A DNA stretch of 64,000 nt from Roseomonas alba (GTDB lineage: Bacteria; Pseudomonadota; Alphaproteobacteria; Acetobacterales; Acetobacteraceae): assembly GCF_019430885.1 (NCBI RefSeq), contig NZ_JAHYBZ010000004.1, positions 1 to 64,000 of the forward strand, written 5' to 3'. The notes under the pieces were generated by a model. It saw nothing but the letters and a program-made list of their open reading frames with translations, was not told the DNA's origin and did not search any database. The stretch's first letter is position 1. Every line of letters starts with the position of its first letter. Of this stretch, positions 8,398 through 18,061 are shown one piece after another. A program made the position numbers and the translations under genes.

Positions 8398-8820
8398 TCA
8401 GTCCTCCGCAACCGCGCCGCCGGCGGGGGCGATGCCGAGGACGACTTCCTCATGCCGCATCACCCGGCGCACCAGCTTCAGCGCCTGGTAGCACTCATCC
8501 GCCTCGGCCGAGGCCAGCGCCCGGTCGAGCAGATCGCGCGCCAGCCCGGAGGTGGTCGCGGCCTGGAACTCGGCGATCAGGCGGCGCGCGACGGCGAGGC
8601 CGGCCTCGCGCTCATCCTCGTCGCCGATATAGGCGGTCTGCAGGGCGAAATAGATGCGGCGCGCGGGGGTGGACGCCATCTCGGGCGTCATGAGCTGCTT
8701 GCCGAAGAGGAAGCGCGCCTTGGCGGTGAGCTCGATGCGCGCGCGATTGCGGAAGCGGATCGGCGCGCCATTGACGACCATGAGGTCGCCCTGTCGGAGT
8801 TCTAGAACCAGCGTGGACAT
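8398..8820 (-). CDS. flbT: Flagellin translational regulator FlbT
   Basis: This 140-residue protein shows the FlbT signature: VLELRQGDLMVVNGAPIRFRNR at the N terminus (here split as VLELRQGDLMVVNG and IRFRNRARIEL), then FGKQLMTPEMASTPARRIYF and a helical C terminus. In Caulobacter FlbT binds the flagellin mRNA 5' leader and restrains translation until the hook is complete. Its place directly after the flagellin gene (63 bp) and before flaF is the conserved alphaproteobacterial order. The flagellin leader next door is its probable target. Confidence 0.93.
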   Translation of the reverse strand: MSTLVLELRQGDLMVVNGAPIRFRNRARIELTAKARFLFGKQLMTPEMASTPARRIYFALQTAYIGDEDEREAGLAVARRLIAEFQAATTSGLARDLLDRALASAEADECYQALKLVRRVMRHEEVVLGIAPAGGAVAED

Positions 8821-8883
8821 CCTGTCCTCCCGGCCTGTGGGGAAAAGGCGCGGCCCCCGCGCTTGCGGGGGCCGCTGCCGGGA

Positions 8884-9714
8884 TCAGCGGAACAGGCTCA
8901 GCAGGGTCTGCGGCGCCTGGTTGGCGATGGACAGCGCCTGGGTGCCGAGCTGCTGGCGGATCTGCAGCGATTGCAGCCGCGCGGATTCCTTGGCGAGGTC
9001 GGCGTCGATCAGCGCGCCAAGACCCGCTTCGAGCGAATCCGCCTTGTCCTTGTTGTAGGCGATCTGCGAGTCGAGATAGCGGCTGTCCGAGCCGAAGGTG
9101 TTCAGCGCGTCGCTGACCGCGCTCTGCACCGTCTCGAAATCGCCCCCCGCGGCGAGCGCCGCCTGGGCCGTGGCCGCATCGGTCGGCGCCGCAGCGATGA
9201 TCAGCGTGCCCGCACCATCCACTGCCGTCAGCGTATAGGTGGTGCCGGATTCATTGCGGGTCGTCGCGATGTCGCCGCCCTCGGGCGCCGCGGTCGAAAG
9301 CAGCGTGCGGCCATTATAGGTCGCATCGGTGATGAAGTTGGTGATCTGCGTGCGCAGTGCCTCGTACTGCGTTTCGTACTGGGCGCGCTGCTCGGCGTTC
9401 AGCGTATCGTCGGCGAGGCGCACCAGCGTCGCGCGGACATTCACCATGGTCTCGGAGACCTTGGTGAGGCCTGACAGCGCAGTGTCGAGAATGCCCTTGG
9501 TCCCGCCGAGCTGCTCATTGGCAGCGGTGAGGCCGGCCACATCCGCGCGTACCGTCTGCGCCACGGCGAAGGCCGCACCGTCGTCCTTCGCGTCATTGAC
9601 GCGAAAACCGGTGGAGATGCGCTTCTGCGTGGTGGCGAGATCGGTGTTGGTGCGGTTAAGCGACTGCAGCGCGACCATCGCGCCGGCATTGGTATTGACG
9701 GAATTGAGCGACAT
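8884..9714 (-). CDS. fliC: Flagellin
   Basis: The 276-residue product has the conserved D0/D1 ends: SLNSVNTNAGAMVALQSLN and QKRISTGFRVNDAKDDGAAF at the N terminus, and DSQIAYNKDKADSLEAGLGA, LQIRQQLGTQALSIANQAP and LLSLFR at the C terminus. The central variable region is short (about 80 residues), typical of alphaproteobacterial flagellins exported without a signal peptide. ATG 9714 was chosen because the open frame upstream to 9900 is unlike any flagellin. The 244 bp between flgL and this gene presumably hold its promoter and the FlbT-controlled leader. I found no convincing sigma-54 GG-N10-GC pair there on the coding strand. Confidence 0.95.
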   Translation of the reverse strand: MSLNSVNTNAGAMVALQSLNRTNTDLATTQKRISTGFRVNDAKDDGAAFAVAQTVRADVAGLTAANEQLGGTKGILDTALSGLTKVSETMVNVRATLVRLADDTLNAEQRAQYETQYEALRTQITNFITDATYNGRTLLSTAAPEGGDIATTRNESGTTYTLTAVDGAGTLIIAAAPTDAATAQAALAAGGDFETVQSAVSDALNTFGSDSRYLDSQIAYNKDKADSLEAGLGALIDADLAKESARLQSLQIRQQLGTQALSIANQAPQTLLSLFR

Positions 9715-9958
9715 CGGGGTCTTACCCTGGTTGCGGTGGTCCCTGCATGTCCGACAGGACAGGAACCGGGTTGCACGCCGCTTCTTGCGGTGTCGTTCGG
9801 ATGATGCGGGAGGGCCAGTTAAGGGAGGCTGAATCCGCGCATCTTTTCGGCGCCCTTCGAAGAGACGCGGCACCGGCCCGCGCCGTCGCCAGCCACCCAA
9901 CGGCAGATTCCTGGCCGGGTGGGGGTGCTGGCCGGCGCCGCCGCCGAAGGCGCGCCCA

Positions 9959-11023
9959 TCACGCGAGGAAGTTCGTCAGGCTCAGGCTCGAAACCAGGGA
10001 AATGGCGCGGTAGGAGGCTTCGAGCTGCGTCCGCGTCGCCTCCATCCGGCTGATCGTCTCGGCCATGTCCACTTCTTCGATGCCGGCGACCTGGTCGGTC
10101 AGCGTCACGGTCACATCCTTGTGACGCTGGGAGATGGCCGAGAGCCGCTCCTCGGTCGCGCCGAGCGCGCCCTGTTCCTCCCCCAGCGCGTCGATCGCGC
10201 TGCGCAGCCCGTCGCGCACCGTCGCCACCAGGTCGGTGAAGTCGGTGCCGAGCTGCGCCTGGCTGGGATCAAGTGCCGCCAGCGTCGCCAGCCCGCGCAG
10301 GATGTCGCGCGACCAGGACCCGGTGGTCTCGCCCTCGCTGGTCGCCGCCGCGTTGCGGTTGGCGGACACGCCGTAGTCGACGCGCTCGCCCTCTGCGGCC
10401 GGAACGGCGCGGCGGGGTTCCGTCAGGCCTGTCGCGGGATCGGAGAGGAAGGCCGAGAAAACCGTGGTACCCGTGGCATCCGAACTCGCCGCGGCCAGCG
10501 TCGCCGCGGCGACCCCCGCCGCATTGCCCGCCGAGAGCCCCGCCACCGCCGTGGCGATGTCCGTCGCCATGCCGGAACTCGCGATGCCGTCCGCGTCCGG
10601 CACCGGCAGGTTGGCGGTGTCGGTGCCGCCGAAGAGGTATTCTCCGGCATATTGCTCGTTCAGCAGATGGCCGAATTCGGTCAGCGCCGCGCGCGCCTCG
10701 GCCGCGACCGAGGAGATCAGCGTCCCGCTGGTCCCGTCCATCTTGGTGGCGAGCCCGTAGAAGCGCGTCGCGATGTCGGACATGCGCCCCATCGCATCCT
10801 GCGCGACCGAGGTGCGCGCGAGGGTGCGGTCGATCGTGCCCTGCCAGATGTCGCGCCGAGCGATGTCGGCGCGCAGGTCGATGGACCGCCGCGCCTGGGG
10901 CGCGATATCGCCATAGCCCGGCCCCACCCGGCCGTCGGAGACCTGGCGCGTGAGGGTATCGAGGCGGATGCGCAGCGCGAGCGATCCGGCATCGAGGCGG
11001 GAGAGGCTGCTGACGGCGGTCAT
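9959..11023 (-). CDS. flgL: Flagellar hook-filament junction protein FlgL
   Basis: The 354-residue protein is flagellin-like at both ends. The N terminus has LDTLTRQVSDGRV in place of the flagellin SSG motif, with a helical D1 region to about residue 130 (QYAGEYLFGGTDT is typical of FlgL). The C-terminal helix contains IEEVDMAETISRMEATRTQLEA and SLSLTNFL. It forms the junction between hook and filament with FlgK. It begins 3 bp after flgK ends, so the two are translated as a unit. Confidence 0.9.
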   Translation of the reverse strand: MTAVSSLSRLDAGSLALRIRLDTLTRQVSDGRVGPGYGDIAPQARRSIDLRADIARRDIWQGTIDRTLARTSVAQDAMGRMSDIATRFYGLATKMDGTSGTLISSVAAEARAALTEFGHLLNEQYAGEYLFGGTDTANLPVPDADGIASSGMATDIATAVAGLSAGNAAGVAAATLAAASSDATGTTVFSAFLSDPATGLTEPRRAVPAAEGERVDYGVSANRNAAATSEGETTGSWSRDILRGLATLAALDPSQAQLGTDFTDLVATVRDGLRSAIDALGEEQGALGATEERLSAISQRHKDVTVTLTDQVAGIEEVDMAETISRMEATRTQLEASYRAISLVSSLSLTNFLA

Positions 11024-11026
11024 GGC

Positions 11027-12556
11027 TCAGCGCACCGCATTGAGGAGGGTGTCCCACATCGCCTGCACGGTCGACATGACGCGCGCATTGGCGGCGTAGG
11101 CATTCTGCAGGGTCACCATGGCGGCCATCTCCGTATCCACATCGACGCCCGATCGCGCGGCGAAGCGGGATTCGAGCCCATCGACCATCGCCTTGCTGCT
11201 CTCCGCCGAGGATTTCGCGGCCGCGGCGTCCGAGGTCTGGGTCGCGGTGACCAGCGCGGCATAGCCTTCGAGGGTGGGCGGCGCGCCAAAGGGGCTCGAC
11301 AGGGTGCCGTCCGGGCCGAGACCGCCGGTCGCGATGGAGGACCAGGCGACACCCGACTGGGCCTGCGAACCGAAGGTGAAGTCGAGCACGCGGTCGATCA
11401 GCTCGGTGAAGGAGGCCGGCCCGCCGGCGGGGTTCGGCGTGAAGGCCGAGGCGCCGGCGGGATCACCCGCCACCGCATGGGTGCCGTCGCGCAGCAGCGC
11501 CGGGGCCGCGGCGACCACCGCATTCACCTGGATTGCCCCGGCGAAACCGATCTGGCTGCCGCCGGCATAGGGCAGGCTGATGTCCGGCACCGCGCCCGTC
11601 GCATCGGTGAACAGGGCGAGGCCCTGCGCGTCGAAGCGCGCGGCCATGGTCGCGGCGGTCAGGTCGATCTCGGCCTGGTAGCGCGGCAGGGTCTGGTCGC
11701 GCAGCGCGATGGCCTCGGCGAGCCGGCCGCCGAGCACCGTATCCGTCACGTCCACGCCGTTCATCATGACGCCAGGAATGGTGCCGCCGGCACCGTGGAA
11801 GGAAGACGCATCGAGCGTCGCATCGGCCGTCGAGAAGGCATCGCGGTCGGGGTCAAGCGGCAGGACCAGGCCGTTGCGCGCGACCAGCACCAGCCCGCCA
11901 TCGTCGCGCTTCAGCGCCTTCACCTCGAGCGATTCCGACAGCTTCGCGATGGCGGTGTGGCGTTGGTCCTCGAGCGCGGCGGCATCGCCGGTCAGCGCGA
12001 TCTGTTCCCTGATGCGGAGCGTCAGGGCGGCGATGTCGCGCAAGCCGGCATTGATGGTGGCGACCTCGGTGACGACCGTGTCCTGCGCGTCCTGCCGCGC
12101 GGTGCCGATCGCGTCGGAGATCTCGTTCAGCCGCGTCGCGAGGTCCTGGGCGGATTGCACCAGCGCGCTCTGGCGGGCGGCCTCGGAGGGGTCGGCGCGC
12201 AGATCCTCGAAGCCGCTGTGCAGGTCGGCGGTGAGGTCGCCGAGGCTGTTGCCGACCTCGGGGCTGCCATGGATGGTCTCGATGCCGGCGAGGAGATCGC
12301 TGCGCAGCTCCGCCGCCGCGGCGGCGGCGCGGCGACTGTCGAGCTCGGTGATCAACGCCTCGTCGACGTCGCGGCTCGGCGCCACGGTGCGCACGCCGAC
12401 GCCCTGGCCGCCGGCTTCCACCGCGCGCGCCGTGACGGTCTTACGCGTGTAGCCGACGGTATCCGCATTCGCGACATTGTCGGCCGCGGCGGCGAGCGCG
12501 CGCTGCGTCGCGAGCAGGCCCGAACGCGCAGTCAGCAGGGCGGTTTCGAGGCTCAT
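11027..12556 (-). CDS. flgK: Flagellar hook-associated protein FlgK
   Basis: The 509-residue protein starts SLETALLTARSGLLATQRAL and continues with DNVANADTVGYTRKTV, the FlgK/rod-hook N-terminal motif. It ends with a long amphipathic helix, VDVDTEMAAMVTLQNAYAAN and AMWDTLLNAVR. It caps the hook so that filament assembly can begin, together with FlgL. It follows flgE by 24 bp and precedes flgL by 3 bp, so one transcript from the sigma-54 promoter at 13.9 kb probably covers all three. Confidence 0.95.
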   Translation of the reverse strand: MSLETALLTARSGLLATQRALAAAADNVANADTVGYTRKTVTARAVEAGGQGVGVRTVAPSRDVDEALITELDSRRAAAAAAELRSDLLAGIETIHGSPEVGNSLGDLTADLHSGFEDLRADPSEAARQSALVQSAQDLATRLNEISDAIGTARQDAQDTVVTEVATINAGLRDIAALTLRIREQIALTGDAAALEDQRHTAIAKLSESLEVKALKRDDGGLVLVARNGLVLPLDPDRDAFSTADATLDASSFHGAGGTIPGVMMNGVDVTDTVLGGRLAEAIALRDQTLPRYQAEIDLTAATMAARFDAQGLALFTDATGAVPDISLPYAGGSQIGFAGAIQVNAVVAAAPALLRDGTHAVAGDPAGASAFTPNPAGGPASFTELIDRVLDFTFGSQAQSGVAWSSIATGGLGPDGTLSSPFGAPPTLEGYAALVTATQTSDAAAAKSSAESSKAMVDGLESRFAARSGVDVDTEMAAMVTLQNAYAANARVMSTVQAMWDTLLNAVR

Positions 12557-12580
12557 GGCGGTGATCCGCTATCCCGGGTG

Positions 12581-13876
12581 TCAGCGCCGCATGTTGATCG
12601 TGTCCTGCAGCATCTCATCCGTCGCGGTCACGATCTTGGTGTTCGCGGTATAGGCGCGCTGGGCGACGATCAGCTTCGAGAATTCCGAGGCGATGTCGAC
12701 GTTGGATCCCTCGACGGAGCTGGTCGCCAGGCGGCCGGCGCCGTTCGAGGCGGGGTCGGAGGCGCGGGCCTCGCCGCTCTCGACCGTGCGCATGAAGGCC
12801 TGGCCGTCCAGGCGTTGCAGCGCGTCGGGGTTGTTGAAGGTGGTGATGGGAATGCGCGCAATGACGCGCGACTGGCCATTGTCGTAGTTGATCGCGATGT
12901 CGCCGTTCTCCCGCACCGCCACCGAGGAATAGGCGCCGAGCGGCACGCCGTTCTGCTCACGGTTGCGGACGGTGTATTCCTGTTCGGCATATTGCGTGAG
13001 GCCGCGCGCCTCCCCGATGGCGCCGAGGTTCAGGGTCATGGTCTGCGGGCCCTGGCCGAAATCGGCAGCGAAGGTGATGGCCGCCGGATCACCGACCGCA
13101 GCACCCACGCCGGCGAAGGTCCCGGTCCCGTTGGCGAAGCCGCCAATGGTGCCGTCCGCGACCGCGGGCGATGCGGCCTGGCCGAACAGCACGTCGATCG
13201 TGCCCAGCGAGCCGCCACCGTTCGGAGCGGAGATGTCGAGCGTCCAGGTGTTGGGCGTGGCACCCGGCGTCCAGGTCATCGTCATGCTCTGCAGGGCGCC
13301 GAGACTGTCATAGACGTCGATCGGCGTGGTCTGCACCTCCGTGCTGCCGGCGGGCAGGTTTGCCGAGAAGTCGATGGCGCTCGTCGCAATCGGGTTGAAG
13401 ACCAGGTCGCTGATCCGCACGGGCTGGATCTGCGTGCGGTCGGACGTGCCGCTGGCATCCACCGCCCAGCCCTGCAATGCATAGCCGGCGCCGTTGACGA
13501 AGTAGCCGTTGTCGTCGAGCTGGAAATCGCCGGCGCGGGTGTAGAATTGCCGCTCGTCGAAGGTGACCTGGCCGTTGTTCGACCCCGTGGGCAGCGCCAC
13601 CGAAAAGAAGCCCTGGCCAGAGATCGCCATGGACAGCGGATTGTCCGACTGCGCGATGGGGCCGGCGATGGCGTTGGTGTAGTCGGGGCGCGCGACCACC
13701 GAGCCCGGCCGGTGCACCTGCTGGGAGCTTTCGGTCAGGTAGGACACGAAATTGGTGTCGGTGCGCTTGAAGCCGACGGTCTGGCTGTTGGCGACGTTGT
13801 CCGACACGTGGCCGAGCGCGCGCGCCTGCGCGTTCAGGCCGGTGATGGCGGTGGTCATGGCACCGAAAAGCGACAT
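12581..13876 (-). CDS. flgE: Flagellar hook protein FlgE
   Basis: The 431-residue product has the rod/hook N-terminal motif (MTTAITGLNAQARALGHVSD then NVANSQTVGFKRTDT). A central D1/D2 region with LPTGSNNGQVTFDERQFYTR follows. The C terminus (GSNVDIASEFSKLIVAQRAY, TANTKIVTATDEML) is diagnostic of FlgE. The true start is ATG 13876, 41 nt downstream of an almost perfect sigma-54 promoter. The open frame upstream of it is a shadow of fliK. It is the first gene of the leftward hook-filament operon and a class gated by sigma-54 in Caulobacter-like systems. Confidence 0.95.
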   Translation of the reverse strand: MSLFGAMTTAITGLNAQARALGHVSDNVANSQTVGFKRTDTNFVSYLTESSQQVHRPGSVVARPDYTNAIAGPIAQSDNPLSMAISGQGFFSVALPTGSNNGQVTFDERQFYTRAGDFQLDDNGYFVNGAGYALQGWAVDASGTSDRTQIQPVRISDLVFNPIATSAIDFSANLPAGSTEVQTTPIDVYDSLGALQSMTMTWTPGATPNTWTLDISAPNGGGSLGTIDVLFGQAASPAVADGTIGGFANGTGTFAGVGAAVGDPAAITFAADFGQGPQTMTLNLGAIGEARGLTQYAEQEYTVRNREQNGVPLGAYSSVAVRENGDIAINYDNGQSRVIARIPITTFNNPDALQRLDGQAFMRTVESGEARASDPASNGAGRLATSSVEGSNVDIASEFSKLIVAQRAYTANTKIVTATDEMLQDTINMRR

Positions 13877-13916
13877 CGGGGTCTCCGCGAGGGGCGAGGT
13901 GGGCCGCGGCGGGAAG

Positions 13917-13932
13917 CGCAACCGGCGTGCCA
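13917..13932 (-). promoter_or_regulatory. Sigma-54 promoter of flgE operon
   Basis: Read on the minus strand the site is TGGCACGCCGGTTGCG, which matches the RpoN consensus TGGCACG-N4-TTGC at every fixed position, with GG and GC spaced by 10 nt. It lies about 41 nt before the flgE start, a fitting distance for a -24/-12 promoter. The activator is presumably FlbD, encoded at 20.0 kb. Confidence 0.85.
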
Positions 13933-14028
13933 GGGATTCCTGCGGTGCGGCGCGGCGGAGGCTGCCGCGCGGCGGCAAGTCCTGCCGGGACGCCGGCAGG
14001 CGCTGCCGCGCCCCGCCGGCATGCGAAC

Positions 14029-14044
14029 TGGCCCGGGGCTTGCG
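14029..14044 (+). promoter_or_regulatory. Sigma-54 promoter of fliK operon
   Basis: TGGCCCGGGGCTTGCG has the invariant GG and GC spaced by 10 nt and one mismatch to TGGCACG-N4-TTGC. It is 43 nt before the fliK start and points right. With the flgE promoter 97 nt away on the other strand it forms a divergent RpoN-controlled intergenic region that could share one activator site. Confidence 0.75.
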
Positions 14045-14087
14045 TCGGCGGAGGCTGGCGCATCGCGCGCCGGAAGGTGACGTTCCG

Positions 14088-15566
14088 ATGGATGGACTGG
14101 CCGGACTCCTCCTGCCGCAGATCGTGCCAGGTGCGGCGATGCCCGGTGCGCAACCGGGCGCGACGGCGCCGGGGGCCTTTGCGGCACTGCTCGCGCAGGC
14201 GGGGGCGGCGCTGAAGGGCGCGGCGCCGGCCGACCCGGCAGCGGCCGGCCTCCCCGTCGAGGTCGCCACACCCGCGATCGGCGGCGTCGTCGCGCTGCCC
14301 GAGGGCGGGTTGCCGGCGGCGGCGGCGCAGGCCGCATCGTCCGGTGGCGCCTCCCCGCCGGCCGCCTTGGTGCCGATGGCCGCCGAGGCACGCGCGGCCG
14401 CGACCCCCGCGGCCGTGCCGGAGGCGGCCCTGGACGGCACGCTGACGGTGCCCTCCGACGCCACGGCGGACGCGGCCGAGGACACGCCGGCAGGGACGGA
14501 CATCACCGCGACGGACGGCGCGCCGGCGCTGACGGCCGTCGCCAACGACATCCTTGGTCCCTCGCTGCCGCCGGCGGCGAACATCACGCCGCTCGCCGAG
14601 GCTCCGACCGCCCTGCCCGCCTCTCCGGTCGCAACACCGCCGCCCGCCCCGGGAGGCGTGCGCGCGATGTCGCCGGACATCGCGGGCTCTGCTCAGGGTG
14701 CGGCCGCACCGGGTGCCACCGACGCGCGGCCCCATCCGGCTGCGGCGCCTGCACACCCCGTCGCGACGCCCGAGACGGCGGCGGTCCCGGATGCCGCGAG
14801 TCAGGTCGCCGCCGAGGCACGGCAACGGCGCGCCGTCTCTGGCCGCCAGGAGTCGCCGATGGCGCCTGCACGCGCTGCCGGGAATGTGCGTGCGATGCCG
14901 GCCGCCTTCGCCGAGGCCGCCACCGCGGAGGCACCTGCCCCCACCGCCGCACCGCAGCCCGCCGCGATCCCGGCGTCGGTCACGCCCGTCGCGCCAGCGG
15001 CCGTCGCAGCGTCGCCGTCGGCGACCTCGCCGCGCCGCGCCGCCATCGAGGCGCCGGGCGTCGCCGATGCCACGTCCGCCGGCTCCCTTGCCCCGCCGCC
15101 GATGCTCCGCGCCGTCGAGGCCGGTGCGCCTGCCGCGCCGCCGCCGGCGACCACGCCAGCCCGGCAGATCGCGCCCGTCATCGTCTCCGTCGCCATCGCC
15201 GGCGGCACCGCGCGGCTGGCCGTCTCGCTCGAACCGGCGGAACTCGGCCGGGTCGAGATCAGCGTCGAGCGCAAGGGCGACACCGCCGATATCCGCGTCA
15301 CCGCCGAACGGCCTGAAACCCTCGCCCTGCTGCAACGCGACCAGCGCGAGCTCGACCGCGCCCTGACCCAGGCCGGGATCGGGACGGATGGGCGTAGCCT
15401 GTCCTTCTCGCTGTCCGATGGCGGGGGCTTCGCCTCGGGCCGCGATGCGGAAGGGCGCGGGCAGCCGGGGCAAGGACCGCAAGGCGCCAATGCGCCGGGC
15501 ACCGCGCCTGCCGCCGAGGCCCCGCCACCGCGCCGCCTGCTCTCCCTGATCGACCTTGCCGTCTGA
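14088..15566 (+). CDS. fliK: Flagellar hook-length control protein FliK
   Basis: The 492-residue product has a long Ala/Pro-rich, low-complexity N-terminal part (about 1-370), as expected for the molecular ruler. A conserved C-terminal domain follows, with LAVSLEPAELGRVEISVERK and VTAERPETLALLQRDQREL. The latter is the FliK switch domain, which contacts FlhB to change export from hook to filament subunits. ATG 14088 follows the sigma-54 promoter, and the open frame upstream of it is non-coding. It heads the rightward operon, 16 bp before flgD. Confidence 0.9.
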   Translation: MDGLAGLLLPQIVPGAAMPGAQPGATAPGAFAALLAQAGAALKGAAPADPAAAGLPVEVATPAIGGVVALPEGGLPAAAAQAASSGGASPPAALVPMAAEARAAATPAAVPEAALDGTLTVPSDATADAAEDTPAGTDITATDGAPALTAVANDILGPSLPPAANITPLAEAPTALPASPVATPPPAPGGVRAMSPDIAGSAQGAAAPGATDARPHPAAAPAHPVATPETAAVPDAASQVAAEARQRRAVSGRQESPMAPARAAGNVRAMPAAFAEAATAEAPAPTAAPQPAAIPASVTPVAPAAVAASPSATSPRRAAIEAPGVADATSAGSLAPPPMLRAVEAGAPAAPPPATTPARQIAPVIVSVAIAGGTARLAVSLEPAELGRVEISVERKGDTADIRVTAERPETLALLQRDQRELDRALTQAGIGTDGRSLSFSLSDGGGFASGRDAEGRGQPGQGPQGANAPGTAPAAEAPPPRRLLSLIDLAV

Positions 15567-15582
15567 CGAAGGACCCCGACCG

Positions 15583-16242
15583 ATGTCCGGAACCGTCTCC
15601 TCCACCAACAACGCCTCCGCCGCAGCCGGCACCGCCGCGACGCGGCTCGGCGCGGATCTCAATACCTTCCTGACCATGCTGACGACGCAGTTGCAGAACC
15701 AGGACCCGACCAATCCGCTCGACACCAACCAGATGACGAACCAGCTCGTGCAGTTCGCCTCGGTCGAGCAGCAGATCGCGATGAACCAGAATCTCGGCTC
15801 GCTGATCTCGTTGCAGCAATCGTCGCAGCTCACCGCCGCGGCGCCGCTGATCGGGCGGCGGATCGAGGTGACCTCCGACCAGGTCGCGCTGCAGAACGGC
15901 AGCGCGGAGGTGAGGCTGCCCGCCGCCGGCACGGCGCGCAGCGCGGAGATCGTCGTGACCAACGCCAGCGGCGCCGTCGTGCGGCGGCAGACGGTCACGC
16001 TCGGCGGCGACGCGACGAGCTGGACGTGGGACGGGAAGAACACCGCCGGTGCGACGCAGCCGGATGGTGCCTACCGCATCCAGGTCTCGGGACGGGATGC
16101 GAACGGCACGGCGGTCGCGGTGTCGCATACCGTGCGCGGCACGCTGACCGGCGCGCAGCGCACCGATGACGGGCTGACGCTGAGCATGGGCGCCCTGTCG
16201 CTGGGCTTCGACGCGCTGCGCAGCATCGTGCCGGAAAGCTGA
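15583..16242 (+). CDS. flgD: Flagellar hook assembly (scaffold) protein FlgD
   Basis: The 219-residue protein has the FlgD N-terminal motif FLTMLTTQLQNQDPTNPLDT, then QMTNQLVQFASVEQQIAMN. The C-terminal half contains the FlgD Ig-like/tudor region (TWDGKNTAGATQPDGAYRIQ). FlgD caps the growing hook and is required for FlgE polymerisation. ATG 15583 lies 16 bp after fliK. Confidence 0.95.
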   Translation: MSGTVSSTNNASAAAGTAATRLGADLNTFLTMLTTQLQNQDPTNPLDTNQMTNQLVQFASVEQQIAMNQNLGSLISLQQSSQLTAAAPLIGRRIEVTSDQVALQNGSAEVRLPAAGTARSAEIVVTNASGAVVRRQTVTLGGDATSWTWDGKNTAGATQPDGAYRIQVSGRDANGTAVAVSHTVRGTLTGAQRTDDGLTLSMGALSLGFDALRSIVPES

Positions 16243-16344
16243 AGCACGGCTTAGAGGCTCCGCACCGCCCCGCGCCCATCCGCCGTTAACCACCCCGAAA
16301 CCGGCCACCCGGCAAAGTCTGCCGCAGGCGGCAGGAGGCGGCCC

Positions 16345-18060
16345 GTGGACGCGGCAGACGCAGCAGCTTCGACAGATCAGGCAGGCCGCGGCGCGGCTGC
16401 GGCGGGCGGCGGCCTGATCGGGCAGTTGCGCGGGCTCGGCGCCCTGCGACTGGCGATGCTCGGCGGGGCCGGGCTCGCGGTGCTGGGACTGCTCGCCTGG
16501 TTCGTGCTGCGCGCGGGGCAGCCGACCATGGCGCTGCTCTATGGGGACCTCGACACGCGCGATGCGGGGCAGGTGGTCGCGGCACTCGACCGCGCGCGCG
16601 TGCCCTACCGGATCGAGGGCGGCGGCAGCCGCATTCTGGTGCCGGAGGAGCAGGTGCCGCGGCTGCGCCTGTCCCTGGCGCGCGAGGGCCTGCCGCAGGG
16701 CGGGTCGGTCGGCTACGAGATCTTCGACCGCGGCGAATCCCTGACCACCACGCCGTTCCAGCAGGATGTGAACCGGCTGCGCGCGCTGGAAGGCGAACTC
16801 GCGCGGTCCATCCGGCAATTGGCCGGGGTGCGCGCGGCGCGGGTGCATCTGGTGCTGCCGCGGCGCGAGGCTTTCTCGCGCGATCGCGGGGATGCGCAGG
16901 CCTCCGTGGTGCTGACCATGCAGGGCGCGCAGCGGCTGGACCGCGAGGGCGTGCAGGCCGTGCTGCACCTGGTCGCGACGGCGGTGCCGGGACTGCGGCC
17001 GCAGAATGTCTCGATCGTGGACAGCCGCGGAGCGCTGCTGGCGCGAGGCGGGCAGGCGCTGCAAGGGCCGGGGGCAGCGAGTTCGCAGGATGAGGTCCGC
17101 CGCGCCCAGGAACTGCGCATCGGCCGCGCGGTGGAGGAGATGCTGGAACGCATCCTCGGCCCTGGCCGCGTGCGGGCCGAGGCGACCGTGGAGATGGATT
17201 TCGACCGCATCCAGACCACCGAGGAACGCTTCGATCCCGACAACCAGGTGCCGCGCAGCCAGCAATCCAGCCAGGAATCCTCGCGCGGGTCGGAGGGCGG
17301 GACGACCTCCGTGCAGAACAACGTGCCGAACGCCGACCCGAATGGCGGCGCGAGCACGACGCAGGAGACGCGGCAGGAGGAGACCACCAACTTCGAGATC
17401 GGCCGCACCACCCGCAACACCCTGCGCGAGCATCCGGTGGTGAAGCGGCAATCCGTCGCCGTGCTGGTCGATGGCGTGTGGGAAGCCCCTTCCGGCGGCG
17501 GCACCGCCGTCTTCCGCGAACGCACGGCCGAGGAATTGCAGCGCATCACCACGCTGGTGCAGGGCGCGATCGGCTTCGACGAACGCCGCGGCGACCGCGT
17601 CGATGTGGTGTCGCTGCGTTTCGCCGAACCGCCGGCAGGCGATCCCTCCGGGCCTGGCATGTTCGACCTGAACTTCAGCAGCACCACCCTCGCGCGGCTG
17701 ATCGAGAGCGCGCTCTATGCCCTGGTCGCGCTGGTCGCGATCCTGCTGGTGGGCCGGCCGGTGATGGGGCGGCTGGTGACGCTGGCGGCGAAGCCCGCCG
17801 GGGCCATCGCCGCGGGGGCCGCAGGCGCGATCGCGGGTGCTGCCGGCGGGGCCGGGAGTGTCGCCGCCCTGCCCGGCCAGCCGGGCCAGCCCGCGGCCCT
17901 GACCGCGGAGAGCGAGGCCGACCAGGCGATGATCTCCCTCGCGATGGTCGAGGGCCAGATGCGCGCCTCTTCCATCGCGCGGCTGCAGGAACTGGTGGAT
18001 CGTCACCCCGAGGAAGCGCTCGGCGTGGTGCGCCGTTGGATGACGCCGGAGGCCACATGA
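16345..18060 (+). CDS. fliF: Flagellar MS-ring protein FliF
   Basis: The 571-residue protein has an N-terminal membrane helix (about residues 30-60). The ring-building domain follows, with [18 protein letters not shown] and [21 protein letters not shown] long periplasmic region and a second helix (about 450-475; [20 protein letters not shown]) come next. The C-terminal cytoplasmic tail binds FliG. The start is GTG 16345, set by a strong AGGAGG 10 nt upstream. The Ala/Gly-rich linker after the second helix (about 480-520) is longer than usual. It forms the inner-membrane base of the flagellum and overlaps translationally with fliG (1-nt gap). Confidence 0.95.
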   Translation: MDAADAAASTDQAGRGAAAAGGGLIGQLRGLGALRLAMLGGAGLAVLGLLAWFVLRAGQPTMALLYGDLDTRDAGQVVAALDRARVPYRIEGGGSRILVPEEQVPRLRLSLAREGLPQGGSVGYEIFDRGESLTTTPFQQDVNRLRALEGELARSIRQLAGVRAARVHLVLPRREAFSRDRGDAQASVVLTMQGAQRLDREGVQAVLHLVATAVPGLRPQNVSIVDSRGALLARGGQALQGPGAASSQDEVRRAQELRIGRAVEEMLERILGPGRVRAEATVEMDFDRIQTTEERFDPDNQVPRSQQSSQESSRGSEGGTTSVQNNVPNADPNGGASTTQETRQEETTNFEIGRTTRNTLREHPVVKRQSVAVLVDGVWEAPSGGGTAVFRERTAEELQRITTLVQGAIGFDERRGDRVDVVSLRFAEPPAGDPSGPGMFDLNFSSTTLARLIESALYALVALVAILLVGRPVMGRLVTLAAKPAGAIAAGAAGAIAGAAGGAGSVAALPGQPGQPAALTAESEADQAMISLAMVEGQMRASSIARLQELVDRHPEEALGVVRRWMTPEAT

Positions 18061-18061
18061 C

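Noticed and set aside
9715-9958. Sigma-54 promoter in front of the flagellin gene
   Set aside because: I searched the coding strand for GG-N10-GC with the TGGC/TTGC context and found none. TGGCCCTCCCGCAT has the wrong spacing.
10121-14080. 1319-codon open frame on the plus strand across flgL, flgK and flgE
   Set aside because: It is antisense to three clear flagellar genes. Its translation is Arg/Gly/Ala repeats without domains, a common artefact of very high GC.
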